Below are positions 48,472 to 58,282 of a DNA stretch of 64,000 nt, in pieces. This DNA comes from Epiperipatus broadwayi (taxonomy: Eukaryota > Onychophora > Udeonychophora > Euonychophora > Peripatidae): the NCBI GenBank assembly GCA_028023455.1, contig JAQFVV010012490.1, positions 2,668,001 to 2,732,000 of the forward strand, written 5' to 3'. Below the pieces are notes generated by a model. The model ran no database searches. It had not been told where the DNA came from and saw only the letters and a list, made by a program, of their open reading frames with translations. Both the position numbers and the translations under genes were made by a program. Every line of letters begins with the position of its first letter. Within the stretch, counting starts at the first letter, position 1.

Positions 48472-50670
48472 AACTATTAAACTAGTTTCAGTATGGATTT
48501 TTATCTGCAATAACAATTATATATAATTATTAAAATAATTCTGTTGATTTTTCAATTAATTACTAATTCTATCTATTATCATGTAAAATGTATTCGTAGC
48601 TCAAATAATAATATATTGAATTTTTAAAAAAGAAAATAATACATAATAATATATACACTAACCAATCCAATCATGTGATTCCAGAACTACTTAAGGAATT
48701 ATTTATTATAAAATATAAAATGTAAATCAAGACATAGAGACATTGTGTATTAAAATTTTATCAGCCAATAGATTTGCTTTAATAACTAAAATGACGACTG
48801 AAGCAAATTTATTTATTTAATTGAATTAATATTTATTAACAATAAATATAAAAATAACAATAAACGTTTGTGAAATACATTCTAATTAAACATCATGAAT
48901 ATATCTTAAATCTAAATGAATATTTATAAAAATATGTTTTTATACCTAAATTCTTCTATTTTAATTTATGTTTATTATGTGATATTTAAAATTTATGTAA
49001 AACAAAAATGTTGCTGCTCACTCACAATTTAAAATATAAGGAAAGTATGATAATTATGTACTATTCACAGTGTAATAATTTATTAAGATAAATTATAATA
49101 ATAAGTACGTTTTTTTTCGCTCACTGTATTTTTAAAATACAATATCAATAAATGATTATTGAAATACAGTTGTTTCAAATCTTTAATACTCACAAGATGT
49201 ATATTAAAATAATTTTTGGTTAATGAATAAACATATGATATTTCAAACTAGAATTTTAGCCATTAAAATTTAGGATAAAAAGTTTAAATTTAAACTAAAC
49301 TTAACTTTTTTCTATTTCACATTATATAAACAAATGATAATATAATAATGAATAATGTTAATAAAATATAATACAAATAAATATATCAATAAAACACATT
49401 TATATATGACCTGAGCATAGTTCTATGCAGGTACTTCAAGGTAACAATAGTTCAAATATTTATTCCATGAGCTTTAAATAATTCAATGATATCCATTAAT
49501 TCAAACGAAGTAAAACATATAATAATTATCCAAAAATAAAGCATATTTGTCAAATTTCAACACTCTCAAAGTATTATTATTTTTTATCCTTTATTGCTTT
49601 TGATATTGTAATAGCATTATAAATAAGCAGATGCTGGCGTCCATTTACAATATGCGATATAAAAATAAATTGATTCAAATCCTAAGTTAAAATACTCCAT
49701 CAGTCTTATAAAATGATACCCATGAATAAAAATAATTCTCATATATAGCAATATATTAACAACTTTAGTGTTTCATAATTAAAACATTTTATTTATATAT
49801 GTCAATTCTCATTCAACAGAAAAATATTAAGATGAATTTGAATGCTCTAAATTTCCTTTCTCTTTCTTTTAACAAGTATTCAGGAAACTAACTCAGTCTC
49901 CCTGAAAAATACAATGCTTTCTACTCCATTAGTCCATAATTATCAAGCAAATACTTATAAAATAAAAATACAATATATAAAAGAATTCAAATTTTCTTCA
50001 ATGAAAGTCAGGATATTAGAGATTGAATTTGAATCGTTTCAGTTGTATTTATAATTTTGCATAATTGACATCATATTTGTCATCAAAAACCAAGATTATG
50101 TTCATTTTTCACACTAATATTAAATTTATCCTGCATTTTAAAACTAAAATTTCTTTTACAAGAAGAACATCAGTAGTAGTAGTGATAGTGGTGGTGGTAA
50201 TGGTAGTGGTTACACTTTAAAACCGCAAATAATCCTCTTTTAACTTAACACAAACTACAGCAATTTACACTCTATTCTCACAATATTGCATTGGAAATAG
50301 ATACTTTATATATATCATTCCAATTGAAATATTACACAAAGAACATAAATATAACATAGCCACTTAAAACATTAAATATTTGTTTGTAATGTTTATTACT
50401 GACTACTTATGAATATAGTAAATGAAAGTACACAGAATAAAGAAGCAATAATAATTTTATTAAAATTATAAATTTTATTACTTACATAAGTATCTTAAAC
50501 AAATAGGATTAATTTGTTAATTTATGAAGCATTAATAACACATTCCTTGCTTTAACATTTTTATCATTATAGAAAACAATTCAATACTTGAAGATTAATG
50601 CATTACCTATTAAAACTATTGAGAACATAAATTACACCAAATTTTAGTTGGTACAATATATATTGCTTTA
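48472..50670. other. AT-rich DNA with microsatellite and empty-site relative
   Basis: No gene. 50,173-50,212 is an imperfect (GTA/GTG)n triplet microsatellite. 50,385-50,490 is a diverged relative of the DNA flanking the family-4 insertion at 57.9 kb: CTGACTACTTATGAATATAG followed by TAAATGAAAGTACACAG and AATAATAATTTTATTA, without the insert. It gives a picture of the pre-insertion site. Confidence 0.45.
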
Positions 50671-50679
50671 ATTGATTGA

Positions 50680-51720
50680 CTTAGGATATTTGATTCAGTT
50701 AATAAGACAGGCCTATGGCATTGTTTGAATTTAGTTAATTGTCCATCAAAATTTATTCATATCACACAGCTTCCACATTATAAAATGAGAAGAATGTATT
50801 ATTACTATATGTGTATTTGCTGCAACATTGTTTTTAATTTTTATGACAGTTGCCTTTGGAACTGTTTATAGGCAACTTAAATGAAACAGGGATAAAGATA
50901 TAATACAGGTGTGATTTTGAAATTATTAATTTGGAATCAATCAAAAGCAAAAACAAGAATTTTATCTTCTTGCATTCTGGATTTACAGTATGTTAATGAT
51001 GATTTACAAAAACTGTTTAATGTTTTGGATACAACATTTGAAGGCTTTGATTTAATTTAAATTTTTTATTAGCCAGTAGAACAGAAGAAAAATCTAAGCA
51101 AGTTTAACTTAACTGGTTATTAACTTTAGAATGCAGACCCATTTAAATACTTGATAGCTTTATAACAAGAAAGGTAGACTTAGATGTGGAGATATAACAC
51201 AGATTTCAGTATGCTGATGCTGCTTTTAACAGGTTGAAAAATAGGGTAATCACAGGGAAATCACTTCTTCAACTAAATTAGCTATACATAAAGCAATTTT
51301 TTATCTAATTTATTGCATGGAAGTTAGACCTGGATACCCTATCCATGCAATATAAAGACAGAAAAATTTCATTTAAAGATACTTCATAAAATTTTAAAAA
51401 TACAATGGTAAGATCATGAAACCAAATAATATATTTTTCAACTTGCTGGATGTGATAGGATAGAGTTCATTATTGTAAAATCACACTTTTATTAAATTGG
51501 ATATGCAAAACAAATAAATAGTGTAAGAGTTTCTAAAAATATGTTATGGGTAATTTGAGTATGCTTTTTGTAGGAATGGTAGACCCTACATGCAGTATAT
51601 GGATTATCTCAAAGATGTTTTAAAGAAACTCAATAATGATTGCATCCATTGCAAAGAAAAAAAGAGAATACATTTTATTAGAGAGCTATAATTAGACATG
51701 GTGTGAAGTAGTAATTACTT
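50680..51720 (+). pseudogene. LINE remnant 3 (RT C-terminal half)
   Basis: A 5'-truncated non-LTR retrotransposon. The translation, with shifts, runs: AFDSVN-like start with RQALWHCLNLVNCPSKFIHI (RT helix after the FDSV motif), HYKMRRMYYY, SIKSKNKNFIFLHSG, then KYLIAL-like and VDLDVEI-stop-HRFQYADAAFNRLKNRVI (family FKYLGS...E-I-x-x-R-I-x-x-A-x-x-AF-x-x-L), and the C-terminal NGRPYMQYMDYLKDVLKKLN with CIHCKEKKRIHFIREL, matching G-x-R-x-RYKD-x-LK and the W-E-x-x-A-x-DR-x-W-R tail. The 5' truncation and same-type motifs suggest it belongs with the LINE at 37-38.7 kb, of which it would be the missing half. Broken by stops. Confidence 0.72.
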
Positions 51721-51909
51721 GCTGAATTATTTCCATTATCTAATTTTAATTGTTAAATGACTTTAGAAAAATTCAAACTTTATTTAAATTTTTCAACTAC
51801 ATTCAACTGTTACCAATAATAGCACACAGGTTAGTGTATAACACAATGTTTCAAATGATATTATTTTCCTCACTTAAGCTATTGTTCACCTAACCAAGGA
51901 CAGTATGAG

Positions 51910-51983
51910 TATGAGAATCAAACTGGGTCTTTAGATTTATGTAAAGTGAAATTGAAGTGATGCTGTAACCAGATAGGGTATTC
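51910..51983 (-). repeat. tRNA-like SINE relic, minus strand
   Basis: Minus-strand reading has a possible A-box region CTGGTTACAGCATC and about 35 bases on AGTTTGATTCTC, close to a B box (GGTTCGATTCC). It also contains AAATCTAAAGACCCAG, shared in form with the plus-strand relic next to it. Confidence 0.4.
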
Positions 51984-51989
51984 CATCAA

Positions 51990-52066
51990 GAGTGTCTAAT
52001 TGGTTAGAACATTTCCTTAAATGTGACATTCATAAATCTAAAGGTCCATGTGCAATTTCCCCAATA
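51990..52066 (+). repeat. tRNA-like SINE relic, plus strand
   Basis: GTCTAATTGGTTAGAACATT as A-box region, AAATCTAAAGGTCC and GTGCAATTTCC as a decayed B-box region. Arranged head-to-head with the minus-strand relic at 51,910-51,983, so the two resemble an inverted pair of one SINE family. Confidence 0.35.
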
Positions 52067-52176
52067 ATTATTTTACTGGTAAGTCAGAAATATTTGAAGA
52101 AGAGAGAATAATACAATTTGAAATGTTAAGTTATATGCTTAAAGAAAATAATATATATATATAAATTTTTATATAT

Positions 52177-53463
52177 TGCAATAGAATAAATAAGTGAACC
52201 ATGAAAGAATGATCCTGGTTTAATGACACCCCATGAATGGTGGTACCATTTATAACAGAATAAAAATGAGGGCATGCTCTTCTTTTAATGCTTTAAAAAT
52301 TTGGGAGCTATTTCTAACAGATTATGGGAAATTAAAATTTTAATCTGAATAAAAAAATTAACCCAATTGTTGGTCATTATTTGTAATTGAATAAAAATAT
52401 ACTCTGAAATTAAACACCATTTATAATAGAATAAAAGTATGGATCATACTGCATTCTGAGTCATAGCCTAATTATTGATCACCATTTATAACAGAATAAA
52501 AATATGAACCAAGGAAGAACAATTCTAATTTAATAATGCTTTGAATTGTATGTCATTTGTAACAAAATGAAAATTATAAACTAAGCTAAAGTAAATGTCA
52601 ATCCATGAATAATGACCTAACATTTAATTCAATAAAACAATGATAATCTTTGTTATAAACTCAAGAATTCAAATAGCAATTAGAACAAATAGAAACTAGC
52701 AAAATCATTACTTCAAACTATCCTAAAATATGAGCATTATTTGCAATAAGTTAAAGCTAAAGCAATAAAAACAAATACCATTATCTTACAAATAATGATA
52801 TATGACTGCTATATAAACAATTTATAAGAGAATAAAAATAATGACAAAGAATTAGACAGGTACACTTCAATGGTTCTCATGAATCAACACACTGTTTATA
52901 ATAATACAAACTTATACCAAAAGTCAAACATTGTTTAATTCATATTTAAATGAAATAATTCACAGATGAGTGAAATAATAATTTTAATATATCTTACAAA
53001 TTTACAATATCAATGATATCTAATTAAATATATAATTCAATAATTGATTTCCAATTGTAACCAAATAATATCAGATATCAATTACACTAATAATATCAAT
53101 TACACTATTAATATTAATATAATATTATTAATAAGTAAGTCATTGTAATAAGGTTAAATACTTAATAATAATACCAAAGCAATCAATCTAACATATCTTT
53201 CCACTTTCATCAACTTAAAATATTATAAAATAAAACTATCATATTAAATAATTTTAAGATTTTAAATATCCAATCACAACAATATATAAAATAAATGATA
53301 GATTCCTATTTGATGCTTACTCAAACACAATTGACAAATCATATCCAATTACTCTTATTTTAATAAAGCTATGACTACAACTGTCAAAGCATATGAAATA
53401 TTGTTAGTCTTTATATAATCAAATATTAATATTAAAATTTAATATTTTAACTGAATTTATGAT
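52177..53463 (-). repeat. 3' LTR of the minus-strand element
   Basis: Aligns over its whole length with 55,101-56,378, from GTGAACCATGAAAGAATG (52,193) to ATTTTAACTGAATTTA (about 53,463). Contains the ATTTATAACAGAATAAAAAT-type monomers near 52,251, 52,427 and 52,486. Confidence 0.75.
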
Positions 53464-53467
53464 CCAT

Positions 53468-53578
53468 ATCTTCTTTTAATTCTTTATTTTGAATTTTAAA
53501 CTCTTCCATCATTTTCTGAAACATTCCCTGAATAACACCTTCAGGTTCTGATAATATTTCAACTCTATTGGTTTCCAT
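53468..53578 (-). pseudogene. Gag N-terminal fragment
   Basis: ATG at 53,578-53,576 opens METNRVEILSEPEGVIQGMF followed by QKMMEEFKIQNKELKEDMD. The first ~40 residues align with the gag start at 43,280 (pattern PE-x-x-IQ-x-MF-x-KMM and IQNKEL/NQNKEL). It then runs straight into the 3' LTR, so the rest of gag and all of pol have been lost. Confidence 0.75.
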
Positions 53579-53654
53579 ATCTGCTTATTTTTATAGCAAC
53601 AATAATATTCTCTCTTTAATCAAAACAAATTATGAAAATATTTTAATTTATTTT

Positions 53655-53668
53655 ATTATTTGATATAA
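53655..53668. repeat. 14-bp target-site duplication, left copy, of family-3 array
   Basis: ATTATTTGATATAA here and at 54,819-54,832, perfectly identical, on either side of the three-unit hammerhead array. Confidence 0.88.
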
Positions 53669-53720
53669 CAAACAAGCTCTTAATTGATAAGGGCAGTAAG
53701 ATATTTGGGATCTAGTGTCT

Positions 53721-53793
53721 GGATATTTCTAGCTCCTCACTAAGGTGAGCCATAAGATCAAAACCAATTGGTCTGGGGATAAGAGTATTTCGG
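53721..53793 (+). ncRNA. Hammerhead ribozyme motif, family 3, unit 1 (decayed)
   Basis: CTCCTCA-CTAAGGTGA in place of box 1, CCATAAG in the stem II position, CAAAACCAATTGGTC with the self-complementary ACCAATTGGT stem III, then TGGGGATAAGAG. Proximal stem I TCCTCA/TGGGGA is intact, box 1 is not. Confidence 0.5.
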
Positions 53794-53816
53794 ATAGAGA
53801 TTTTAAATATTTTCTT

Positions 53817-53910
53817 TTACTACACTTATCAATTAAGAGCTTGTTTGAGCTATTGGTATGCTCTTACTACACTTATCAATTAAGAGCTTGTTTGAGCTAT
53901 TGGTATGCTC
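53817..53910 (+). repeat. 47-bp tandem duplication within family-3 unit 1
   Basis: Two adjacent copies of the 47 bases from TTACTACACTTATC to GGTATGCTC (period 47, anchors 53,817 and 53,864), identical to each other. It accounts exactly for the longer spacing (466 against 419) between units 1 and 2. Confidence 0.9.
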
Positions 53911-54182
53911 TCTATATTACATTTTTGTAAATACAAGCATATAAAAGCAATGTCACATTTTATATGACTTGCTTTATTGATAATTATAATTTTACCTTTA
54001 AGGCTTTGGCTATGCTGAGGCTATTAATATATGGTAGATCTGAATTTGATTCAGTCTCGTATAGCTCTTTAAGTTAGATAGTTGGAATAAAAGACATTTT
54101 CATGTCTGAAAACTTCAGAGTTTCTATTTAAATAATATGTATAAAATAAGTGCTGTGTTTGAGTTGATATTTTGGATCTAGT

Positions 54183-54260
54183 GTCTGAATATTTCTAGCT
54201 CCTCACTGAGATGAGCCATAAGCTTGAAACCAATTGGTCTGGGGATAAGAGTATTTCAGA
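54183..54260 (+). ncRNA. Hammerhead ribozyme motif, family 3, unit 2
   Basis: Distal stem I TCTGAA pairs with TTCAGA; proximal stem I TCCTCA pairs with TGGGGA (one G-T wobble). Box 1 reads CTGAGATGA, the standard CTGATGA with two extra bases. Stem II is AGC-CATAA-GCT. Box 2 is GAAAC, stem III the palindrome ACCAATTGGT, cleavage site GTC. All features except the box 1 insertion are right. Activity is doubtful because of that insertion, which unit 3 also carries. Confidence 0.65.
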
Positions 54261-54601
54261 TAGAGATTTTCAATATTTTCTCTTACCATACTTATCAATT
54301 AAGAGCTTGTTTGAGCTATTGGTACACTCTCTGTATTACATTTTTGTAAATACAGGCATATAAAAGCAATGTCACATTATGTATGACTTTCTTTATTGAT
54401 AATTATAAATTTACCTTTAAGGCTTTGGCTATGCTGAGGCTATTAATATATGGTAGATCTGAATTTGATTCAGTCTCGTATAGCTCTTTAAGTTAGATAG
54501 TTGGAATAAAAGACATTTTCATGTCTGAAAACTTCAGAGTTTCTATTTAAATAATATGTATAAAATAAGTGCTGTGTTTGAGTTGATATTTTGGATCTAG
54601 T

Positions 54602-54679
54602 GTCTGAATATTTCTAGCTCTTCACTGAGATGAGCCATAAGCTTGAAATCAATTGGTCTGGGGATAAGAGTATTTCAGA
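54602..54679 (+). ncRNA. Hammerhead ribozyme motif, family 3, unit 3
   Basis: As unit 2, with the same CTGAGATGA insertion, TTCTTCA-type changes in stem I (TCTTCA against TGGGGA) and GAAATCAATTGGTC (stem III partly mispaired). Sharing of the insertion with unit 2 shows that the units were amplified from one template. Confidence 0.6.
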
Positions 54680-54818
54680 TAGAGATTTTAAATATTTTCG
54701 CTTACCACACATCAATTAAGAGCTTGTTTGAGCTATTGGTACACTCTCTGTATTACATTTTTGTAAATACAAGCTTATAAAAACAATGTCACATTATATA
54801 TGATTTGCTTTATTGATA

Positions 54819-54832
54819 ATTATTTGATATAA
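54819..54832. repeat. 14-bp target-site duplication, right copy, of family-3 array
   Basis: Exact copy of 53,655-53,668. Confidence 0.88.
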
Positions 54833-55080
54833 TATATTTGACTATTCAACTTTTAGTTATTGATAAAAATCTGCAAGAGAATGACAATAATAATGAAATC
54901 ATCTTTTTTTTTAAACTTATAAAATATCTCTTCACTTACTATCCAAACAAATTCTTTTAAAATTTATGAATAAATTATAAATATCTATAAAATATTATTA
55001 ATGTATATGAGATAAAATTTTATATTTATCTACTGATATGTATGAGACTCTGACCTCTCTCATTTTGGTCTTTAATTGAT

Positions 55081-55098
55081 CCCAAGTTGATTGCACCA
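55081..55098 (-). promoter_or_regulatory. Candidate tRNA primer-binding site
   Basis: Minus strand TGGTGCAATCAACTTGGG starts two bases inside the 5' LTR border (LTR begins at 55,101). TGG at the start is what pairing with a tRNA CCA end requires. The same TTACAAATGGTGC-type junction is echoed inside the LTR (for example minus strand around 55,160-55,172). The tRNA is not identified. Confidence 0.5.
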
Positions 55099-55100
55099 TT

Positions 55101-56378
55101 TGTAAAAATAAATATGTGAGCCATGAAAGAATGGTTGTGGTTTAACTCTGTGAATTGCAGCACCATTTGTAGCAGAATAAAAATGAGGATATGCTCTTCT
55201 TTTAATGTCTCACAGATTTGGGAGCCATTTGTAACTGAATAACTATAATGACTATGGGAAATGAAAACTTTAATATAATCTGAATTAAAATATAGCCCAA
55301 ATATTGGTTACCATTTGCTATGGAATAAAAGTATACTCTGAAGTTGAATGCCATTTATAACAGAATAAAATTATGGATCATACTGCATCCTGAATCATAG
55401 CCTAATTATTGATCACAATTTGTAACAGAATAAAAATATGAACCAAGGAAGAACAATTCTAATTTAATAATGTTCATGAATTGAAGCATCATTTGTAACT
55501 AAATGAAAATAATAAACTAAACTAAAGATGAATAATGATCTAACACTTAATTCAACAAAACAATGATAATAATATTTGTTGTAAACTCCAGAATTCAAAT
55601 AGCATTTAGAATGAATAGAAAACAAGCAAAATCATTATTTCAAACTATCCTAAAATATGAGCATTATTTGCAATAGATTAAAATAAAGAAATATTATCTT
55701 ATAAATAGTGATATATGCCTATTATTTTAATCACTTACAATAGAATAAAAATAATGATAAAGGATTGGATGGATACACATTAATATTCTTCATGAATCAA
55801 CACACTGTTTGAAATAATACAAATTTATACCAAAAATCAAACATTATTTTATTTATATTTAAATGAAATAATTCATGGAAAAATGAAATAATAATTTTAA
55901 TATACCCTATAAATTTAGAATATCAATGACATCTAACTAAATATATAACTCATTAATTAATTTCCAATTACAAACAAATAAAATCAAATGTAATACTAAC
56001 TCAGCTATACTATTCTACTAATATTAATATACTCTTATTAAGTAAGTCAATTATAATAAGATTAAATACTTATTAATAATAATAATAATACAAAATCAAC
56101 CTAACATATCTTTCCACTTTTGCCAATTTAAAATATAAAATAAAACCATCCTATTAAATATTTTTAAAATTTTTCTATATCCAATCATAACAATGTATAA
56201 AATAAATGATAGATTTCTATTTGATGCTTACTCATACACAATTGACAAATCATATCCAATTACTCTTGTTTAATAAAACTGAGTTGTTAAAGCTTTAGAC
56301 TATAACTGTCAAAGCATTTGAAAGATTATTAGTTTATATAATCAAATACTAAAATTTAATATTTAAACTGAATTTACA
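55101..56378 (-). repeat. 5' LTR of the minus-strand element
   Basis: TGTAAAAATAAATATGTGAG at one edge, ATTTAAACTGAATTTACA at the other. Contains at least eight diverged copies of the motif ATTTGTAACAGAATAAAAAT near 55,163, 55,226, 55,312, 55,352, 55,417, 55,491, 55,665 and 55,733, 40-170 bases apart, so the LTR has grown by repeated local duplication of a monomer that includes the LTR/primer-site junction. Confidence 0.75.
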
Positions 56379-57890
56379 ATACACATTAATGAACTTTGAA
56401 TATAATTAAAGCAGAGCACTAATTTGTAACAGAATAAAATATAACACTATTACCAGCTCTATAACTGAATAAGATTATGATCTTTATGACTGTATACTGA
56501 CTTAGTATAATATTCACTTTAATCAACAATGATTTAAAATAAAATACATGAACATTTAATTGCAAGTTTCCTTTACACCTTTTCAATGATTATCATATTA
56601 GTATCTTTATCAATCATCAAATCAATTCATATATACTCTCTATCTTAATATAACTTATTTATTACTAACAGAATAATTACAATAAGCTTCTAATTTATTA
56701 TTAAATATTTAAGAATATCAAATCAATTATTTTATTACTATATAAATAAGCTATACATGTTCAGATAACAAACATTAAATTCAGTACAAAGAAAATATGT
56801 AATTATACTGCCTTAATTAACCTGTGGTTTGGGTTCTGAACTATTTTGTAATTGCTTCTAATAAATTATGTGGTATAATCAATTAGTGAATATCATCTCA
56901 TCCAAATATGATTAACCAATAAATTTGCATTGTAAAATTGAAGGACAACCAAGCAAGTTTACTTGTTTTAAATTAATTCAAAATTTATTAACAAATGTAT
57001 ATAAATTAAAATCATATATATTATAATGGTCCAGGTTTTCCATCAGATGTGGGAATGCATCTAACTATGGTCAGACCTAGGACCTTCAGGTAGGATGCTA
57101 TGGATGATGCAATGAAGTAACTAACCAATAATCATATCCATCTCCAATGGACTAGCTCTTGGTTTACTCATTAAATCTAGATATAATTTAGGCTAGTTCA
57201 TCTATACCTCACCCCTCTTTGAGATTCCATCATGCTTCAGTATTCAAACCCAGGGAGAATGTTGCCTTTGGCTCTTCAGGGGTGAATTTACTTTTAAAAA
57301 TAAACAAAAAAATTACATGAAAGAATTTTAGATTTTCTTCTAATGAAGCCAAGATAAGAGATAGTTCATTTAATCTTCTTAGTTCTATTTATAAATTTTT
57401 TCCATTGTTGTAAGAGAAATTATAGCAATGGTCTGTATTAACTCTTTGGTCAACTTCAGCCAGCTTCTTATAATTAAAAACCTTATATATTATCATCTCC
57501 TCTTATACACTTTAATGCAATGTTTTTTATAATTTCTTTATTTTGTTCTTCACTTTTTAAAGTGTATAAGAGGAGATATCAAAAAAATTTTAATATATAT
57601 GAATATAAGAACATAAATGCAAAAACAAAGTGAAGAAGATATAAGAATTAAAAACCTTATTACATAAAATAATGATAAAAATATTTTATAATTTATTGCA
57701 CATATAATATACAACCCTTAAATCTCAAAATACCTATAGTATTTTTTCAGTTTAATATAAAATAAACAATTCAGACTACATTCTTTTATACTACAATGGA
57801 AATAAACTTTTTACACATACCTTTTAAATATAATATACAAATACAATGACAAATATGCTGGAAGCATTAAATATTTATGTGGATTATTTG
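56379..57890. other. AT-rich DNA with SINE-like stretch and hairpin
   Basis: Mostly AT-rich. 57,030-57,290 is less AT-rich. On the minus strand GGTTAGTTACTTCATTGC followed by CCTGAAGGTCCTAGGTCTGA resembles the A and B box regions of a tRNA-derived SINE, but the match is loose. 57,495-57,577 is a hairpin with perfect 20-base arms (ATCTCCTCTTATACACTTTA). Confidence 0.35.
57495..57577. repeat. Hairpin with 20-bp perfect arms
   Basis: ATCTCCTCTTATACACTTTA at the left and its exact reverse complement at the right, loop of about 43 bases. Function unknown; possibly a short MITE. Confidence 0.75.
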
Positions 57891-57916
57891 TAACCTACTA
57901 TTGTGAATGCAGTAAT

Positions 57917-58264
57917 AGCTGAAATACACAGGCTTATATATACCTGTGTTTATATATGTAATAGGGTATGAGCACAGACTTTCACATGACCCCCCACTCT
58001 CCACATTATCTCATAACACTGATACACCTGAACACACATATGTTGAAAAGATAAATAATCACCAATATACATATTTCATGCTAAACCAGCAATCATCAGT
58101 TGGTCCAGATTACCATCTCTACACATATATGCTACAAGTGCTCAGATATATATTAAGATAGCAAATCCTCTTTATCTTTTCAACATATGTGTGTTCAGGT
58201 GTATCAGTGTTATGAGATAGTGTGGAGAGTGGTGGGTCATGTGAAAGTCTGTGCTCATACCCTG
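57917..58264 (-). mobile_element. Hammerhead family 4, locus B
   Basis: The inserted block is flanked by imperfect direct repeats: ACTATTGTGAATGCAGTAAT at the left (57,897-57,916) and ACTATTGAATGCAGTAAT at the right (58,265-58,282), differing by two bases, so probably an ~18-bp target duplication. Inside, a ~100-bp inverted repeat (GGGTATGAGCACAGAC, TTTCACATGACCC, ATCTCATAACACTGATACAC and reverse complements) closes around one complete hammerhead module on the minus strand. A diverged relative of the unoccupied site is at 50,385-50,490. The open frame 57,946-58,161 has no coding signal. Confidence 0.7.
58057..58111 (-). ncRNA. Type I hammerhead ribozyme, family 4 (intact boxes)
   Basis: Minus strand, in order: distal stem I AATC pairing with GATT; a TGGA/T internal loop; proximal stem I CCAA pairing with TTGG; box 1 CTGATGA (plus 58,093-58,099); stem II TGCT-GGTTT-AGCA; box 2 GAA; stem III ATA-TG-TAT; H17 = A. 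Predicted cleavage is between plus-strand positions 58,066 and 58,065. All invariant box positions are present. Two weaknesses: a T-T mismatch where stem II joins the core, and a short proximal stem I. The sequence shares almost nothing with family 2 outside the boxes, which makes the common fold significant. Confidence 0.72.
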
Positions 58265-58282
58265 ACTATTGAATGCAGTAAT

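Larger units (their letters stand above)
53669..54818 (+). mobile_element. Hammerhead family 3: tandem trimer inserted as one block
   Basis: About 1,150 bases with a perfect 14-bp duplication at the borders. Three direct units: the anchor TCTAGTGTCT lies at 53,711, 54,177 and 54,596, a unit length of 419 bases for units 2-3 and 466 for units 1-2, because unit 1 has an internal 47-bp tandem duplication. Each unit has the hammerhead module, then TATCAATTAAGAGCTTGTTT, TTTTTGTAAATACA, TTTAAGGCTTTGGCTATGC, a CTGAAT-TTG-ATTCAG palindrome and AAAACTTCAGAGTTTC. The last unit is partial and ends shortly after TTTTTGTAAATACA. The left edge starts with about 30 bases in inverted orientation (CAAGCTCTTAATTGATAA), a snap-back joint. 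No open frame of interest. The structure fits reverse transcription of a multimer or circle, followed by one insertion. Confidence 0.85.
52177..56378 (-). mobile_element. Gypsy-like LTR element, gag start only, with nested hammerhead array
   Basis: Two direct repeats of about 1.28 kb (52,177-53,463 and 55,101-56,378) bracket a 1.64-kb internal region. On the minus strand the order is 5' LTR, primer site, leader, gag start (53,578), then a deletion that joins gag codon ~37 directly to the 3' LTR. It is the same family as the remnant at 40.2-45.6 kb. The leader has been split by a family-3 hammerhead array flanked by a 14-bp duplication; without that insert the leader would be about 470 bases. 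LTRs differ by many substitutions, so the element is old. No clear target duplication for the LTR element itself. Confidence 0.75.

Noticed and set aside
57946-58161. 71-codon plus-strand open frame as a gene
   Set aside because: It runs through the inverted repeat and ribozyme of family 4 and shows no coding signal.
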